From the NCBI RefSeq assembly GCF_900099785.1, contig NZ_FNDS01000004.1:186001-250000 (forward strand): a stretch of DNA of 64,000 nucleotides, read 5' to 3'. Below are positions 53,233 through 63,164 of the stretch, piece after piece. Position 1 is the first letter of the stretch. Each line of letters starts with the position of its first letter. The translations under genes and the position numbers were made by a program. Origin of the DNA: Pseudomonas panipatensis. Lineage in GTDB: Bacteria; Pseudomonadota; Gammaproteobacteria; Pseudomonadales; Pseudomonadaceae. The notes under the pieces are model-generated. The model was not told the DNA's origin and searched no databases. It worked only from the letters and a program-made list of their open reading frames with translations.

Positions 53233-54138
53233 ATGTCCAGTTTCAATCGTTCCAGCCTGGCCAACCTGGCCAGTACCGGCCTTTTCGTGCTGCTCTGGAG
53301 CAGCGCGGCGATCGCCTCCAAATGGGGGCTGGCCCACGCCTCGCCCTTCGTCTTCCTCATCGGGCGCTTCGCCATCGCCCTGCTCGCCTTGCTGGCGCTC
53401 GGCCCGCTGCTCGGCCTGCGCCTGCCCCGGCAAGCGCGCGAGCGCCGCCAGGCGCTGCTCACCGGCCTGGTGCTGCTGGGCTTCTACCCGATCTTCTATC
53501 TGCTGGCGCTGGACCTGCGGGTGACGCCCGGGGTGATCGCCACGCTGCTCGGCGTGCAACCGATCCTCACCGGCATCCTCCTCGAACGGCGCTTCTCGGC
53601 CACACGCCTGAGCGGCCTGTCGCTCGGCCTGGGCGGGCTGGTGCTGGTGGTCTACCAGAGCATCGGCTTCAGTGGGCTGACCGTCGGCGGCCTGCTCTGC
53701 GGCCTGTTGGCGCTGTTCGGCATCACCGTCGGCACCCTGCTGCAAAAGGGCCTGCGAGAAAGCCCGCTGGGCAGTCTGCCGCTGCAATACGCCGCCGGCC
53801 TGCTGCTGTGCCTGGCGCTGGCACCGACCCAGCCGTTACGCGCGGACTGGAGCCTGGAACTGCTGCTGACGCTGCTGTGGATGGGTCTGGTGATCTCGGT
53901 GGGCGCGACCCTGCTGTTGTACCGGCTGATCGCGCGCGGCAACCTGGTGCAGGTCACCAGCCTGTTCTACCTGGTGCCGGCGGTGACCGCGCTGCTCGAC
54001 TACCTGGTGTTCGGCAACCGCCTGGGCGGCCTCGCCCTGCTCGGCATGGGGCTGATCGTCGTGGGCCTGCTGCTGGTGTTTCGCCAGCCACGCGGCGCGG
54101 CGGACACCCCCTCGCGCGAAGGCGGCCGGGCCGCTTGA
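53233..54138 (+). CDS. EamA/DMT superfamily transporter
   Basis: This 301-residue inner-membrane protein has ten helices in two EamA repeats. The start is [35 protein letters not shown], the second repeat includes [22 protein letters not shown], and it closes [33 protein letters not shown] lies 6 bases before ATG 53233. Like the other two EamA proteins in this window it probably exports a small metabolite that cannot be named. The C-terminal tail is charged and short. Confidence 0.85.
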   Translation: MSSFNRSSLANLASTGLFVLLWSSAAIASKWGLAHASPFVFLIGRFAIALLALLALGPLLGLRLPRQARERRQALLTGLVLLGFYPIFYLLALDLRVTPGVIATLLGVQPILTGILLERRFSATRLSGLSLGLGGLVLVVYQSIGFSGLTVGGLLCGLLALFGITVGTLLQKGLRESPLGSLPLQYAAGLLLCLALAPTQPLRADWSLELLLTLLWMGLVISVGATLLLYRLIARGNLVQVTSLFYLVPAVTALLDYLVFGNRLGGLALLGMGLIVVGLLLVFRQPRGAADTPSREGGRAA

Positions 54139-54307
54139 GCCGTGCGCAGATAGGCGTCCGCGGCGACCTTGCGTTGCCGGGACGCCCTGGCCGGCCGGAT
54201 TGCCGGCCGTCGCAACGGTCTGGGCCGGGCGCCCGCGCGGACGCCGCGCTTTCCCTCCGCCCGCACCCTGGCTAAGCTCGCTGCAACCCCGCCAACGAGA
54301 CGCGCCC

Positions 54308-56032
54308 ATGATGCACGCCCAGATCGCGCAGACCATCCTGCAAGGCTTCGACGATTACCGCGAGCGCTTCCGGCAGATCACCGACGGCGCGCCGGCGCGT
54401 TTCGAGCAGGCGCTCTGGCAGGAAGCTCAGCGGGCCTCCGCCGAGCGCATCAACCTGTACGAGGACAAGGTCGCTGAAACGGTCGCGCGGGTGATCGGCG
54501 ATTTCGGCCGCGAGGCGCTGCTGGACGTGGAGCGCTGGCCGCTGATCAAGAGCGCCTACATCCGTCTGATCGACCCGCGCAACGACGACGAGCTGGCGGA
54601 AACCTGGTTCAACTCGATCTTCTGCGGGCTGTTCAGCCACGACAACATCAGCGACGGCACCATGTTCGTGCACACCACGCGACCCTCGCTGCGCGCCCAG
54701 ACCCGCGACCCGCACACGCGCCTCTACCGGCCGCGCGGGCACCTGCGCCAGGCGCTGGAGCAGATCTTCGCCGACTACCGCTTCCAGGTGCCCTACGAGG
54801 ACGAGGCCGGCAACCTGGAACGCATCGACGCCCTGCTGCGGCACAACCTGCCGGACTGGGTGTGCAAGGACCCCGAGCTGAGCATCGAGCTGATCGGTTC
54901 GGTGTTCTACCGCAACAAGGGCGCCTACCTGGTCGGGCGCCTGTTCACCCCGGACGAGCAGTGGCCGCTGGTGTTCCCGCTGATCCACCGCGATGGCAAG
55001 GGCATCCAGTTCGACACGGTGATCACCGACGAGGCGGAAGTCTCGATCATCTTCTCCTTCACCCGCTCCTACTTCATGGTCGACGTGCCGGTGCCGGCCG
55101 AGCTGGTGGCCTTCCTCAAGCGCCTGCTGCCGGGCAAGCACATCGCCGAGCTGTACACCTCGATCGGCTTCTACAAGCAGGGCAAGAGCGAGTTCTACCG
55201 TGCGCTGATCAACCACCTGGCGAGCACCGACGACCGCTTCATCATGGCGCCCGGGGTGCGCGGCATGGTCATGAGCGTGTTCACCCTGCCCGGCTTCAAC
55301 ACCGTGTTCAAGATCATCAAGGACAACTTCAACCCGGCGAAGAACGTCGACCACGCCACCGTCGTGCAGAAATACCAGTTGGTGAAGAACCACGACCGCG
55401 TCGGCCGCCTGGCCGACACCCAGCAGTTCGCCGATTTCCGCTTCCCGGTGAGCAAGTTCGAGCCCGAATGCCTGGCCGAACTGCTGGAGGTGGCGCCGTC
55501 GACCGTGCTGCTGGAGGGCGATGTGGTGCTGATCCGCCATTGCTGGACCGAACGGCGCATGACCCCGCTGAACATCTACCTGGAACACGCCACCGACGCA
55601 CAGGTGCGCGAGGCGCTGAACGACTACGGCCTGGCCATCAAGCAACTGGCGGCGGCGAACATCTTCCCCGGCGACATGCTGTTGAAGAACTTCGGCGTCA
55701 CCCGCCACGGCCGCGTGGTGTTCTACGACTACGACGAGATCAGCTACCTCACCGAAGTGAACTTCCGGCACATTCCCGAGCCGCGCTACCCGGAGGACGA
55801 ACTGTCGTCCGAGCCCTGGTATTCGGTCGGGCCGATGGACGTGTTCCCCGAGGAGTTTCCGCGCTTCCTGTTCGTCGACCTGGCGCAACGCCGGTTGTTC
55901 AGCAAGCTGCACGGCGACCTCTTCGACGCCGACTACTGGAAGGGCCTGCAGGCGCAGATCCGCGCCGGCAAGGTCATCGACGTATTCCCCTACCGCCGCA
56001 ACGAGCTGCCGGAAAAAGCCCTGGCGGAATGA
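54308..56032 (+). CDS. aceK: isocitrate dehydrogenase kinase/phosphatase
   Basis: AceK switches isocitrate dehydrogenase off by phosphorylation and on by dephosphorylation, sending isocitrate into the glyoxylate shunt during growth on acetate or fatty acids. The 574-residue protein has the family-specific N-terminal regulatory domain ([22 protein letters not shown] and [23 protein letters not shown]). The kinase domain has the ATP loop and lysine region around [13 protein letters not shown]. The catalytic Asp is in [28 protein letters not shown]. The start has two adjacent ATG codons (54308, 54311) and a weak GAGA site. No aceA or aceB is adjacent, which is usual in Pseudomonas. Confidence 0.95.
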   Translation: MMHAQIAQTILQGFDDYRERFRQITDGAPARFEQALWQEAQRASAERINLYEDKVAETVARVIGDFGREALLDVERWPLIKSAYIRLIDPRNDDELAETWFNSIFCGLFSHDNISDGTMFVHTTRPSLRAQTRDPHTRLYRPRGHLRQALEQIFADYRFQVPYEDEAGNLERIDALLRHNLPDWVCKDPELSIELIGSVFYRNKGAYLVGRLFTPDEQWPLVFPLIHRDGKGIQFDTVITDEAEVSIIFSFTRSYFMVDVPVPAELVAFLKRLLPGKHIAELYTSIGFYKQGKSEFYRALINHLASTDDRFIMAPGVRGMVMSVFTLPGFNTVFKIIKDNFNPAKNVDHATVVQKYQLVKNHDRVGRLADTQQFADFRFPVSKFEPECLAELLEVAPSTVLLEGDVVLIRHCWTERRMTPLNIYLEHATDAQVREALNDYGLAIKQLAAANIFPGDMLLKNFGVTRHGRVVFYDYDEISYLTEVNFRHIPEPRYPEDELSSEPWYSVGPMDVFPEEFPRFLFVDLAQRRLFSKLHGDLFDADYWKGLQAQIRAGKVIDVFPYRRNELPEKALAE

Positions 56033-56108
56033 GCCGCGCCCGTAGGGCGCATAGCGCCTGGGGCGTTATTGCCGTGGTCATCGGGCATCGCTGTTTCGAC
56101 CGCCGCGC

Positions 56109-57062
56109 CTATCCCCGAAACGCCTGCCGGTAGGCGCTCGGCGAAACCCCCAGCGCGGCACTGAAGTGCTGCCGCAGCGAGGCCACCGAGCCGAAGCCGG
56201 CGAGGCTGGCGATCGCCGGGATGGGCTGTTCGGTCGATTCCAGCAGGCGCTGCGCCAGGGCCAGGCGTTCGCCGCGCAGCCAGTCGCCCAGGGTCGCGCC
56301 GGTGAGCTGGCGGAAATGCCGGCTGAAACTGCGCCGGCTCATCAGCACGCGTGCGGCCAGGCTGTCCAGGTCGTGGGGTTGGTCGAGGCGTTCGCGGACC
56401 CAGTCGAGCAGGCCGGACAGGCGGTTGTCGCGGGCCGTCGCCGGCAACGGCTGTTCGATGAATTGCGCCTGGCCGCCCTGGCGGTGCGGCGCCACCACCA
56501 GGCGTCGCGCCTGCTGGTTGCTCAAGCCGGCGCCGCAGCGCTGGCGCAGCAGGTGCAGGCAGCAGTCGATGCCGGCCACGGTGCCGGCGGAGGTGAGGAT
56601 CGGGCCATCGTCGACGTAGAGCACGTCCGGCTGCAGCCGAACCTTCGGGAAACGCTGGGCGAATTGCTCCACGCACAGCCAGTGGGTGGTGGCCACGCGG
56701 CCGTCGAGCAGTCCGGCCTCGGCGAGGACGAAGGCGCCCAGGCACAGGCCGACCAGTTGCGCGCCGCGCGCCTCGGCCGCCACCAGGGCGTCGAGCAACG
56801 CCTGCGGCGGGCGCTCCTGGGGATCGCGCCAGCTCGGCACTATCAGCGTATCGGCGGCGGCCAGGGCCTCCAGGCCATGCGGCGTGTCGATGCTGAAACC
56901 GGCGCTGGTGCGCAACGGCCCGGCCTCGGCGGCGCAGACGCACAGCTCGAAGCGCACGCGGTCGCCGCCCGGATCGCCCTCACCGAAGACCAGGCAGGGC
57001 ACCGACAGGTGAAAGGGGCTGATCTGGTCGAACGCGACCACCGCCACACGATGGATATCCAC
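56109..57062 (-). CDS. GlxA-type (DJ-1/PfpI plus AraC) transcriptional regulator
   Basis: This regulator of about 317 residues has an N-terminal DJ-1/PfpI domain. RVAVVAFDQISPFHLSVP comes first, then TLIVPSWRDP and GAQLVGLCLGAFVLAEAGLLDG, where the nucleophile-elbow Cys is present, although in regulators it is usually non-catalytic. The C-terminal AraC domain has LAARVLMSRRSFSRHFRQLTGATLGDWL and IASLAGFGSVASLRQHFSAALGVSPSAYR. The start is probably GTG at 57062, five bases after GGAGG; GTG at 57068 is an alternative. It is divergent from the isochorismatase-family gene, a frequent pairing that suggests it controls that gene. Confidence 0.85.
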   Translation of the reverse strand: MDIHRVAVVAFDQISPFHLSVPCLVFGEGDPGGDRVRFELCVCAAEAGPLRTSAGFSIDTPHGLEALAAADTLIVPSWRDPQERPPQALLDALVAAEARGAQLVGLCLGAFVLAEAGLLDGRVATTHWLCVEQFAQRFPKVRLQPDVLYVDDGPILTSAGTVAGIDCCLHLLRQRCGAGLSNQQARRLVVAPHRQGGQAQFIEQPLPATARDNRLSGLLDWVRERLDQPHDLDSLAARVLMSRRSFSRHFRQLTGATLGDWLRGERLALAQRLLESTEQPIPAIASLAGFGSVASLRQHFSAALGVSPSAYRQAFRG

Positions 57063-57225
57063 AGACACCTCCAGCGGTTTTCAGCAAGGGCAGCACGCCC
57101 AGGACCGCACGACGAGAAGAATACGTTGGCCCGATTCTAGCGAAAGCTGTCATCCGGGCCACTCACACTGGTCGGCGCGCCCTGCGCAGAATGGCCACAT
57201 CGTCACCCACCCCGGAGAACAAGAC

Positions 57226-57858
57226 ATGAGCGACAGCCCGAAACGCGCCCTGATCGTCATCGACGTGCAGAACGAATACTTCGACGGCAACCTGCGCATC
57301 GAATACCCACCGGTCAGCGACTCCCTGGCCAATATCCTCCGCGCCATGGACGCCGCCCACGCCGCCGGCATCCCGGTGGTGCTGCTCAAGCACCTGGCGC
57401 CGGAAGGCTCGCCGATCTTCGCCCGCGGCAGCCACGGCGCCGAACTGCACCCGCAAGTGGCGCAGCGGCCCTACGATCTTCTGCTGGAGAAATCCAAGGC
57501 CAGCGCCCTCAGCGGCACCGGCCTGGGCGACTGGCTGCGCCAGCGCGGCATCGACACGCTGAGCATCGTCGGCTACATGACCCACAACTGCGACGACGCC
57601 ACCGCCCGCCAGGCGGCCCATGAAGGCTGGCACGTGGAGTTCCTCGACGACGCCAGCGGTTCGCTGCCCTACGCCAACAGCGCCGGCAACGCCAGCGCCG
57701 AGGAAATCCATCGGGTGTTCAGCGTGGTGCTGCATTCGTCCTTCGCCACGGTGCTGAGCACCGAACGCTGGCTGGCAGCGCTGAACGCCGGCGAAGCGCC
57801 ACCGCGCGACACCATCTACGCCTCCAACCAGCGGGCGCTGGCGGCGCGGGGGCGATAG
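57226..57858 (+). CDS. isochorismatase-family cysteine hydrolase
   Basis: This 210-residue hydrolase has the isochorismatase fold. The catalytic Asp is in ALIVIDVQNEYFDGN, the Lys in LLLEKSKASALSGTGL and the Cys in VGYMTHNCDDATARQA, so the triad is complete. The MTHNCDDATARQA loop is typical of amidohydrolase-like members (nicotinamidase-related) rather than true isochorismatases. GGAGA lies 7 bases upstream of ATG 57226. It is divergent from the GlxA-type regulator, which may control it. The substrate is probably a small amide, but cannot be specified. Confidence 0.82.
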   Translation: MSDSPKRALIVIDVQNEYFDGNLRIEYPPVSDSLANILRAMDAAHAAGIPVVLLKHLAPEGSPIFARGSHGAELHPQVAQRPYDLLLEKSKASALSGTGLGDWLRQRGIDTLSIVGYMTHNCDDATARQAAHEGWHVEFLDDASGSLPYANSAGNASAEEIHRVFSVVLHSSFATVLSTERWLAALNAGEAPPRDTIYASNQRALAARGR

Positions 57859-57892
57859 TCGCCGCCGCCGAGGCGGTTGCCGCCCGCGCGCG

Positions 57893-58417
57893 TCAGCTCC
57901 AGTGGCGGCGCGCGCTGTGGCGGTTGTCGCCGAGCCCGACCAGGGCGCCCAGCGAGACCATCAGCAACTCGACGATCCAGGCCATCAGCAGGCCGCCGCC
58001 GAGCGCCCAGCCAATGGCTTCCGGCACCAGCGCCACCTGGTAGGTGTAGCTGTCGAAGGTTTCCCGCAGCAGTTCCAGGTTCGGCGCGCTGAGCATGTGC
58101 CAGGCGCGGGCGTACCAGGGGCCCTGCAGGACCTGCCACTCCTTGTCGAACAGCTGGGAGCGGCGCAGCACCCGCTCGATGTTGTCGGCGTCACGCTGGA
58201 ACACCGGATCGGGACTGCCGCGGTAGTGCGCCACCAGGGCATTGAGGTCGCCGGTGAAGAACTGCCCGGCGGTGCCGCGATAGCCTTCCAGGGCCTGGCT
58301 CGCCTCTTGCCGGTGGGCGTCCACGCGCAGCGCGTAATCCTTGATGAAGCCCGGCACCTGTACGCCGACCATCAAGCCGAAGGCGAAGAGCACCAGACGA
58401 ATGTAGCTGCGCAGCAT
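57893..58417 (-). CDS. DUF2937 membrane protein
   Basis: This 174-residue protein has an N-terminal membrane helix (IRLVLFAFGLMVGVQVPGFI). A helical extracytoplasmic region with QEASQALEGYRGTAGQFFTGDLNALVAHYRGS follows. Two closely spaced C-terminal helices come last (YQVALVPEAIGWALGGGLLMAWIVELLMVSLGALVGL). This is the DUF2937 layout. Function unknown. AGGGGA precedes ATG 58417. It lies 42 bp after the class II amidotransferase gene on the same strand, so the two are probably cotranscribed. Confidence 0.8.
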   Translation of the reverse strand: MLRSYIRLVLFAFGLMVGVQVPGFIKDYALRVDAHRQEASQALEGYRGTAGQFFTGDLNALVAHYRGSPDPVFQRDADNIERVLRRSQLFDKEWQVLQGPWYARAWHMLSAPNLELLRETFDSYTYQVALVPEAIGWALGGGLLMAWIVELLMVSLGALVGLGDNRHSARRHWS

Positions 58418-58459
58418 GTTTGTCCCCTTGTGATGATCCGGCTACCTGCACGGCGGCGT

Positions 58460-59233
58460 TCAGACGCGGCCCTGGTCGAGAATCTCGCCGCGCCACCAGA
58501 GCATCCACTCGCCGCTCTGCTGCAGGTTCCAGTTTTCGTTGTCGGTCAGCGGCTCGGTGGCGATCACCGTGACCACGTCATTGGGCGTGGTTTCCGCCTG
58601 GAAGTCCACGGTCAGGTCCGCGTCTTTCAGCCGCGCCGGGCCGAAGGGAGCCCGGCGGGTAACGTAGGCCAGCTTGCTGGAGCAGAAGGTGAACAGCCAG
58701 TCGCCGTCGCTGAGCAGGCAGTTGAACACACCCTTCTGCCGGTAGTCGGCGCAGGCGCCGATCAGCGTGGGCAACAGCACTTCCACCGGCACCGGCTCGG
58801 GGAAGGCCCGGCGCACGCGATTGAGCAGATCACAGAAGGCCGCTTCGCTGTCGGTATCGCCCACCGGCCGATAGAGCCCCGCGGGCGGCGCGAAATCGGC
58901 CAACTGGCCGTTGTGCGCGAAGGTCCAGTAGCGCCCGCCCAGTTCGCGGACGAAGGGATGGGTGTTGGACAGGCAGACCTTGCCGACATTGGCCTGGCGG
59001 ATATGCCCGATCACCGTCTCGCTCTTGATCGGGTAGCGCTGCACCAGGCGCGCCACTTCCGAGTCGATGCTCGCCTGCGGGTCCTGGAACAGGCGCACGC
59101 CGCGCCCTTCATAGAAAGCGATGCCCCAGCCGTCGCGGTGCGGACCGGTGCCGCCGCCGCGCTGCATCAGGCCGGTGAAGCTGAAGACGATATCGGTGGG
59201 TACGTTGGCGCTCATGCCGAGCAGTTCGCACAT
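58460..59233 (-). CDS. class II glutamine amidotransferase, YafJ-like
   Basis: This 257-residue N-terminal nucleophile hydrolase begins MCELLGMSANVPTDIVFSF; Cys2 is the nucleophile after methionine removal. It continues with HRDGWGIAFYEGRGVRLF, HIRQANVGKVCLSNTHPFVRELGG and the glutamine-site pair FAHNGQL and GDTDSEAAFC. There is no synthase domain attached, as in YafJ and EgtC. EgtC, the ergothioneine gamma-glutamyl hydrolase, belongs to this same family, but this gene is more than 20 kb from egtBD and its pattern fits YafJ better. Function in Pseudomonas is unknown. It is upstream of the DUF2937 gene. Confidence 0.82.
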   Translation of the reverse strand: MCELLGMSANVPTDIVFSFTGLMQRGGGTGPHRDGWGIAFYEGRGVRLFQDPQASIDSEVARLVQRYPIKSETVIGHIRQANVGKVCLSNTHPFVRELGGRYWTFAHNGQLADFAPPAGLYRPVGDTDSEAAFCDLLNRVRRAFPEPVPVEVLLPTLIGACADYRQKGVFNCLLSDGDWLFTFCSSKLAYVTRRAPFGPARLKDADLTVDFQAETTPNDVVTVIATEPLTDNENWNLQQSGEWMLWWRGEILDQGRV

Positions 59234-59412
59234 GGCTCGAATCTCCTGTTGCAGAGCCAGCCGCACGCCCGCCGCCGTGGGCGACGGACTGCTTCGCGGG
59301 GCCACAGCGCCCCGCGCGATGAATCAGGGGAAAGATACGGAACCTGGCGGAACCGACAGGCGCCATGCTGAACGCCCGCCGGGCGCCGCGCAAGGGCGGC
59401 GCCGTGACGCAA

Positions 59413-59883
59413 TCAGAGGCGCGGCTCGATGCGCATGCGGCGGTCGCCACGCTCGTCGGTGCGGCTGTCGACGTCCGGCATCAACTGCGGCTGCATCATC
59501 TGCCGCATGGTCGGTTCCTTTTCCGCCTCGGCGCGGGCCCGACGGCTTCTCGCGGCGCGCTCGATGGGCCAGCGGATGGCCACGAACAGCAGGTACACGG
59601 CGAAGGCCACGAGCATCACCAGGGCCAGGTCGGATACCGCACGCCAGGCGTTGTTGCCGACCTTGAAGACGATATCCAGGGCGGTGATGGCGATCGCCGG
59701 GGCGTATTCGTTGTTGGCCGGGTCCACCGGGGTCGGGGTGAACAGCAGAACCAGCACGATCACCCGCAGCGGCTCGCGCAGCCAACGCCACATCCAGCCG
59801 GTCATCAGGAACCAGACCAGCAGGAGTCCGAGGCCGGCGACCAGATAGGCGCCCCAGGCGAGCAGATAATCGTTATGGTTCAT
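59413..59883 (-). CDS. conserved membrane protein, unknown family
   Basis: This 156-residue inner-membrane protein has three likely helices, around residues 7-28 (LLAWGAYLVAGLGLLLVWFLMTG), 38-50 (LRVIVLVLLFTP) and 85-105 (DLALVMLVAFAVYLLFVAIRW). A charged cytoplasmic tail (RAARSRRARAEAEKEP and MRRMEP-type end) follows. A conserved-looking PTPVDPANNEYAPAIAI loop connects the second and third helices. I do not recognise a named domain. No ribosome site is seen before ATG 59883. It is divergent from ptrB. It appears to be a Pseudomonas-type conserved protein, judged by regular coding character only. Confidence 0.7.
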   Translation of the reverse strand: MNHNDYLLAWGAYLVAGLGLLLVWFLMTGWMWRWLREPLRVIVLVLLFTPTPVDPANNEYAPAIAITALDIVFKVGNNAWRAVSDLALVMLVAFAVYLLFVAIRWPIERAARSRRARAEAEKEPTMRQMMQPQLMPDVDSRTDERGDRRMRIEPRL

Positions 59884-59981
59884 GCGCGTGCGTGCGATAG
59901 CGGCGGAGGGGCGCTTATGATAGCCGCTTTTACCCGCGGGTGCGCAGCCGGGCGTCACCCCTGCCCCGCCAAGGAGCCGCC

Positions 59982-62045
59982 ATGACCGATCGCCAGCCTC
60001 CCATCGCCCGTCGCGAAGCCGCCGCCGACCCTTACGCCTGGTTGGAAAACCGCGACACTGCCGAGGTGCTCGACTACCTCAAGGCGGAGAACGCCTACCT
60101 GGAAGAGCAGCTGGCCGACCAGGACGCGCTGCGCGAAACGCTGTTCCAGGAGATCAAGGGGCGTATTCGCGAAACCGACCTCTCGCTGCCCTCGCCCTGG
60201 GGGCCCTGGATGTACTACCAGCGCACCACCGCCGGCGACGAGTATCCGCGCCACTACCGCTGCCCCCGCCCGGCCGACGGCTCGCTGACGGTGGATGAAA
60301 GCGCCGAACAACTGCTGCTCGACCCCAACGCCCTGGCCGGCGACGACTTTCTCGCCCTCGGCGCCTTCAGCATCAGCCCGGACCACTCGCGCCTGGCCTA
60401 CAGCCTGGATACCAGCGGCGACGAAATCTACCGCCTTTACGTCAAGGACCTGGCCAGCGGCGCCGTCGAGGAACTGCCCTTCGACGACTGCGACGGCAGC
60501 ATGACCTGGGCCAACGACAGCCGCACACTGTTCTTCGGCGAGCTGGACGACACCCACCGACCGCACAAACTCTACCGCCATACCCTGGGCGAAGCAGGCG
60601 CCGAGCTGGTGTTCGTGGAAACCGACGGGCGCTTCTTCCTGCACTGCTACCGCGCCAGCTCCGAACGCCAGTTGGTCCTGCTGCTCGGCAGCAAGACCAC
60701 CAGCGAGGCCTGGGTGCTCGACGCCGAGCAGCCGCGCGGCGAATTCCGCTGCCTGGCGCCGCGCGAGGAGGAACACGAATACCACGTCGACCACGGCCGT
60801 CTCGACGGGCAATGGACCTGGTTCATCCGCAGCAACCAGAGCGGCATCAACTTCGCCCTGTACAGCGCCAGCGAGGCACAGCCGACCCGCGAGCACTGGC
60901 GCGAGCTGATCGCCCATCGCGAACAGGTAATGCTGGAAGACATCACCCTCAACCAGGACGCGCTGACCCTCAGCCTGCGCGAAGGCGGCCTGCCGATCAT
61001 CGAAGTCCACGCCAATGGCCAGGCGCCACGGCGTGTCGAACTGCCCGACGCGGCCTACAACCTCTATGTGCACGACAGCCTGGAGTTCGACAGCCCGAGC
61101 ATCCGCCTGCGTTACGAGGCGCTGAACCGCCCGGCGCAGATCCGCCAGTTGAACCTGGCCAGCGGCGCGCAGACGGTGCTCAAGGAAACCCCGGTGGAAG
61201 GGCCGTTCGACGCCGACGCCTATGTCAGCCGCCGGCTCTGGGCGCCCAGCGTCGATGGCGTGCAGGTGCCGATCAGCCTGGTGGCCCGCCGCGAGGTGCT
61301 CGACGGCATCGCCGCCGGCCGCCCGGCGCCACTCTACCTGTATGGCTACGGCGCCTACGGCATGAGCCTCGACCCCTGGTTCTCCCATGCGCGCCTGAGC
61401 CTGCTGGAGCGCGGTTTCGTCTTCGCCATCGCCCACGTGCGCGGCGGCGGCGAGCTGGGCGAAGCCTGGTACCGCGCCGGCAAGCTGGCGCACAAGCAGA
61501 ACAGCTTCAGCGACTTCATCGCCTGCGCCGAACACATCTGCCGCGAGGGCTACAGCACCCCGCGGCAGACCGCCATCAGCGGCGGCAGCGCCGGCGGCCT
61601 GCTGATCGGCGCGGTGCTCAACCAGCGCCCGCAGCAATTCGCCGCGGCGATCGCCGAGGTGCCCTTCGTCGATGTGCTGAACAGCATGCTCAACCCCGAC
61701 CTGCCGCTCACCGTCACCGAGTACGACGAGTGGGGCAACCCGCAGGAGCCGGAGGTCTATCAGCGGATCAAGGCCTACGCCCCCTACGAGAACGTCAGCG
61801 CCCAGGACTACCCGGCGATGCTGGTGGTGGCCGGCTACAACGACAGTCGCGTGCAGTACTGGGAAGCGGCCAAGTGGGTGGCCAAGCTGCGCGTCAGCAA
61901 GACCGACGAGCGCCTGCTGCTGCTCAAGACCGAGCTGGGCGCCGGCCATGGCGGCATGAGTGGCCGCTACCAGGGGCTCAAGGACGTGGCCCTGGAATAT
62001 GCCTTCCTGCTCAAGGTGCTGGGCCTGGCGGACGCCGGCGCCTGA
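59982..62045 (+). CDS. ptrB: oligopeptidase B (S9A serine peptidase)
   Basis: PtrB cleaves oligopeptides after Lys or Arg, including peptide antibiotics. The 687-residue protein has a seven-bladed propeller (about residues 75-410) followed by an alpha/beta hydrolase domain. The nucleophile elbow is TAISGGSAGGLLIGAV, the Asp is expected in LVVAGYNDSRVQYWEA and the His in LGAGHGGMSGRY. FAIAHVRGGGELGEAWYRAGKL is a strong prolyl-oligopeptidase family marker. The N-terminal DPYAWLENRDTAEVLDYLKAEN is usual. AAGGAG precedes ATG 59982. The stop overlaps the ATG of the CPCC gene by one base (TGATG). Confidence 0.93.
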   Translation: MTDRQPPIARREAAADPYAWLENRDTAEVLDYLKAENAYLEEQLADQDALRETLFQEIKGRIRETDLSLPSPWGPWMYYQRTTAGDEYPRHYRCPRPADGSLTVDESAEQLLLDPNALAGDDFLALGAFSISPDHSRLAYSLDTSGDEIYRLYVKDLASGAVEELPFDDCDGSMTWANDSRTLFFGELDDTHRPHKLYRHTLGEAGAELVFVETDGRFFLHCYRASSERQLVLLLGSKTTSEAWVLDAEQPRGEFRCLAPREEEHEYHVDHGRLDGQWTWFIRSNQSGINFALYSASEAQPTREHWRELIAHREQVMLEDITLNQDALTLSLREGGLPIIEVHANGQAPRRVELPDAAYNLYVHDSLEFDSPSIRLRYEALNRPAQIRQLNLASGAQTVLKETPVEGPFDADAYVSRRLWAPSVDGVQVPISLVARREVLDGIAAGRPAPLYLYGYGAYGMSLDPWFSHARLSLLERGFVFAIAHVRGGGELGEAWYRAGKLAHKQNSFSDFIACAEHICREGYSTPRQTAISGGSAGGLLIGAVLNQRPQQFAAAIAEVPFVDVLNSMLNPDLPLTVTEYDEWGNPQEPEVYQRIKAYAPYENVSAQDYPAMLVVAGYNDSRVQYWEAAKWVAKLRVSKTDERLLLLKTELGAGHGGMSGRYQGLKDVALEYAFLLKVLGLADAGA

Positions 62046-62416
62046 TGCTCTACACCTGCCCCTGCTGCGGCCACTTCAGTTTCAACGATGCGCCGGGCTC
62101 CTACGAAATCTGCCCGATCTGCTTCTGGGAAGACGACTACACCCAGTTGTGCTTCCCGGATGCCCGCGGCGGCGCCAATACGGTGAGCCTGATCGAAGCG
62201 CAGGTGAACTACGTGCAATGGGGCGCCTGCGAGAAACACCTGCAGGCGCAGGTGCGCCCGGTGACCATCGAGGATGAGCTGGACCCGCAATGGTTCCCGC
62301 TCTGGCAGCGGCCGGTGGACTATGTCCCGGAACGGGAAATGCGCGCCAGCGACCGCTCGCCGGGCGTCGAAGCCTGCTACTGGCTGCGCTCGCCGCGCGG
62401 CGAGCGCCAGCGCTGA
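62045..62416 (+). CDS. CPCC-type cysteine-rich small protein
   Basis: This 123-residue protein opens with two CxxC-type knuckles (YTCPCCGHFSF and YEICPICFWEDD), the defining CPCC pattern. They probably bind one zinc ion. The middle has GGANTVSLIEAQVNYVQWGAC and the end is charged. The ATG begins on the last base of the ptrB stop (TGATG), so translation is probably coupled to ptrB. The same pair occurs in P. aeruginosa (PA1304-PA1305, from memory). Function unknown; a link to peptide turnover is only positional. Confidence 0.8.
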   Translation: MLYTCPCCGHFSFNDAPGSYEICPICFWEDDYTQLCFPDARGGANTVSLIEAQVNYVQWGACEKHLQAQVRPVTIEDELDPQWFPLWQRPVDYVPEREMRASDRSPGVEACYWLRSPRGERQR

Positions 62417-62432
62417 AACGGCGGCGGCGGCT

Positions 62433-62882
62433 TCAGCCGGCGCGGAAGATCAGGTGTTCTTCCCAGTCGTCCTCGGCTACCTGGTTCTCGCTGAGCATGC
62501 GCCCCGACTGCGAGATGCGCTCATGGTGCACCGCGTCCGGGTCGCCACAGACCAGCGGGTGCCAGAGCGGCAGGTCCTTGCCTTCGGCGACCAGGCGGTA
62601 GGCGCAGGTCGGCGGCAGCCAGCGGAACTCGTCGGCCTGCGCCGGGGTGAGCTGGATGCAGTCCGGCACGCTGGCGCGGCGATTGGCGTAATCGGTGCAG
62701 CGGCAGGTCTTCAGGTCCAGCAGCTTGCAGGCGATGCGCGTGTAGTAAACGCTGCCGTCGTCTTCATCCTCGAGTTTCTGCAGGCAGCACAGGCCGCAGC
62801 CGTCACAGAGCGACTCCCACTCTTCCTGGTCGAGTTGGGCGAGGGTCTTGCGTTTCCAGAAAGGTTCGACTTTGGCGGCCAT
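62433..62882 (-). CDS. YcgN family cysteine-cluster protein
   Basis: This 149-residue member of the YcgN/YkgJ (UPF0153/0260) group begins [37 protein letters not shown] after the start Met-Ala-Ala-Lys. The CDGCGLCC cluster plus later cysteines ([28 protein letters not shown]) give the eight-plus cysteine pattern of this family, likely a zinc or iron-sulfur site. The ATG at 62882 is inferred from the family N-terminus; no strong ribosome site is seen. It is convergent with the CPCC gene. Function unknown. Confidence 0.85.
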   Translation of the reverse strand: MAAKVEPFWKRKTLAQLDQEEWESLCDGCGLCCLQKLEDEDDGSVYYTRIACKLLDLKTCRCTDYANRRASVPDCIQLTPAQADEFRWLPPTCAYRLVAEGKDLPLWHPLVCGDPDAVHHERISQSGRMLSENQVAEDDWEEHLIFRAG

Positions 62883-63164
62883 GATCTGCGCTGGGGCTTC
62901 GGGAGGGAGGATTTCACGGGGCGCCAAGTCTATGCCGGTGTGCCGCGCCGGCCAAGCGCAAGCGACCATCGGCCAGCCATTTCGGTGCTTGCCAGGCGGC
63001 GCCGCGCTGGGTAGTTTCGACAGCCGAACGGTCCACCGCCGGCACTCCTTCCGCGCCACCCACGGTGCGGCGTCCCAAGCCGGCGCCCAACGTCCTCGTC
63101 GTTCCTCGGATACCCAGCCGTCCACGGCAGCATCCCACTTCCCACTTGCCGATCAGGAGCTTCC

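Noticed and set aside
58460-59233. Class II amidotransferase as EgtC of an ergothioneine pathway
   Set aside because: EgtC is in the same family, but the gene is more than 20 kb from egtBD, lies in an operon with a DUF2937 gene, and its motifs fit YafJ-like proteins.
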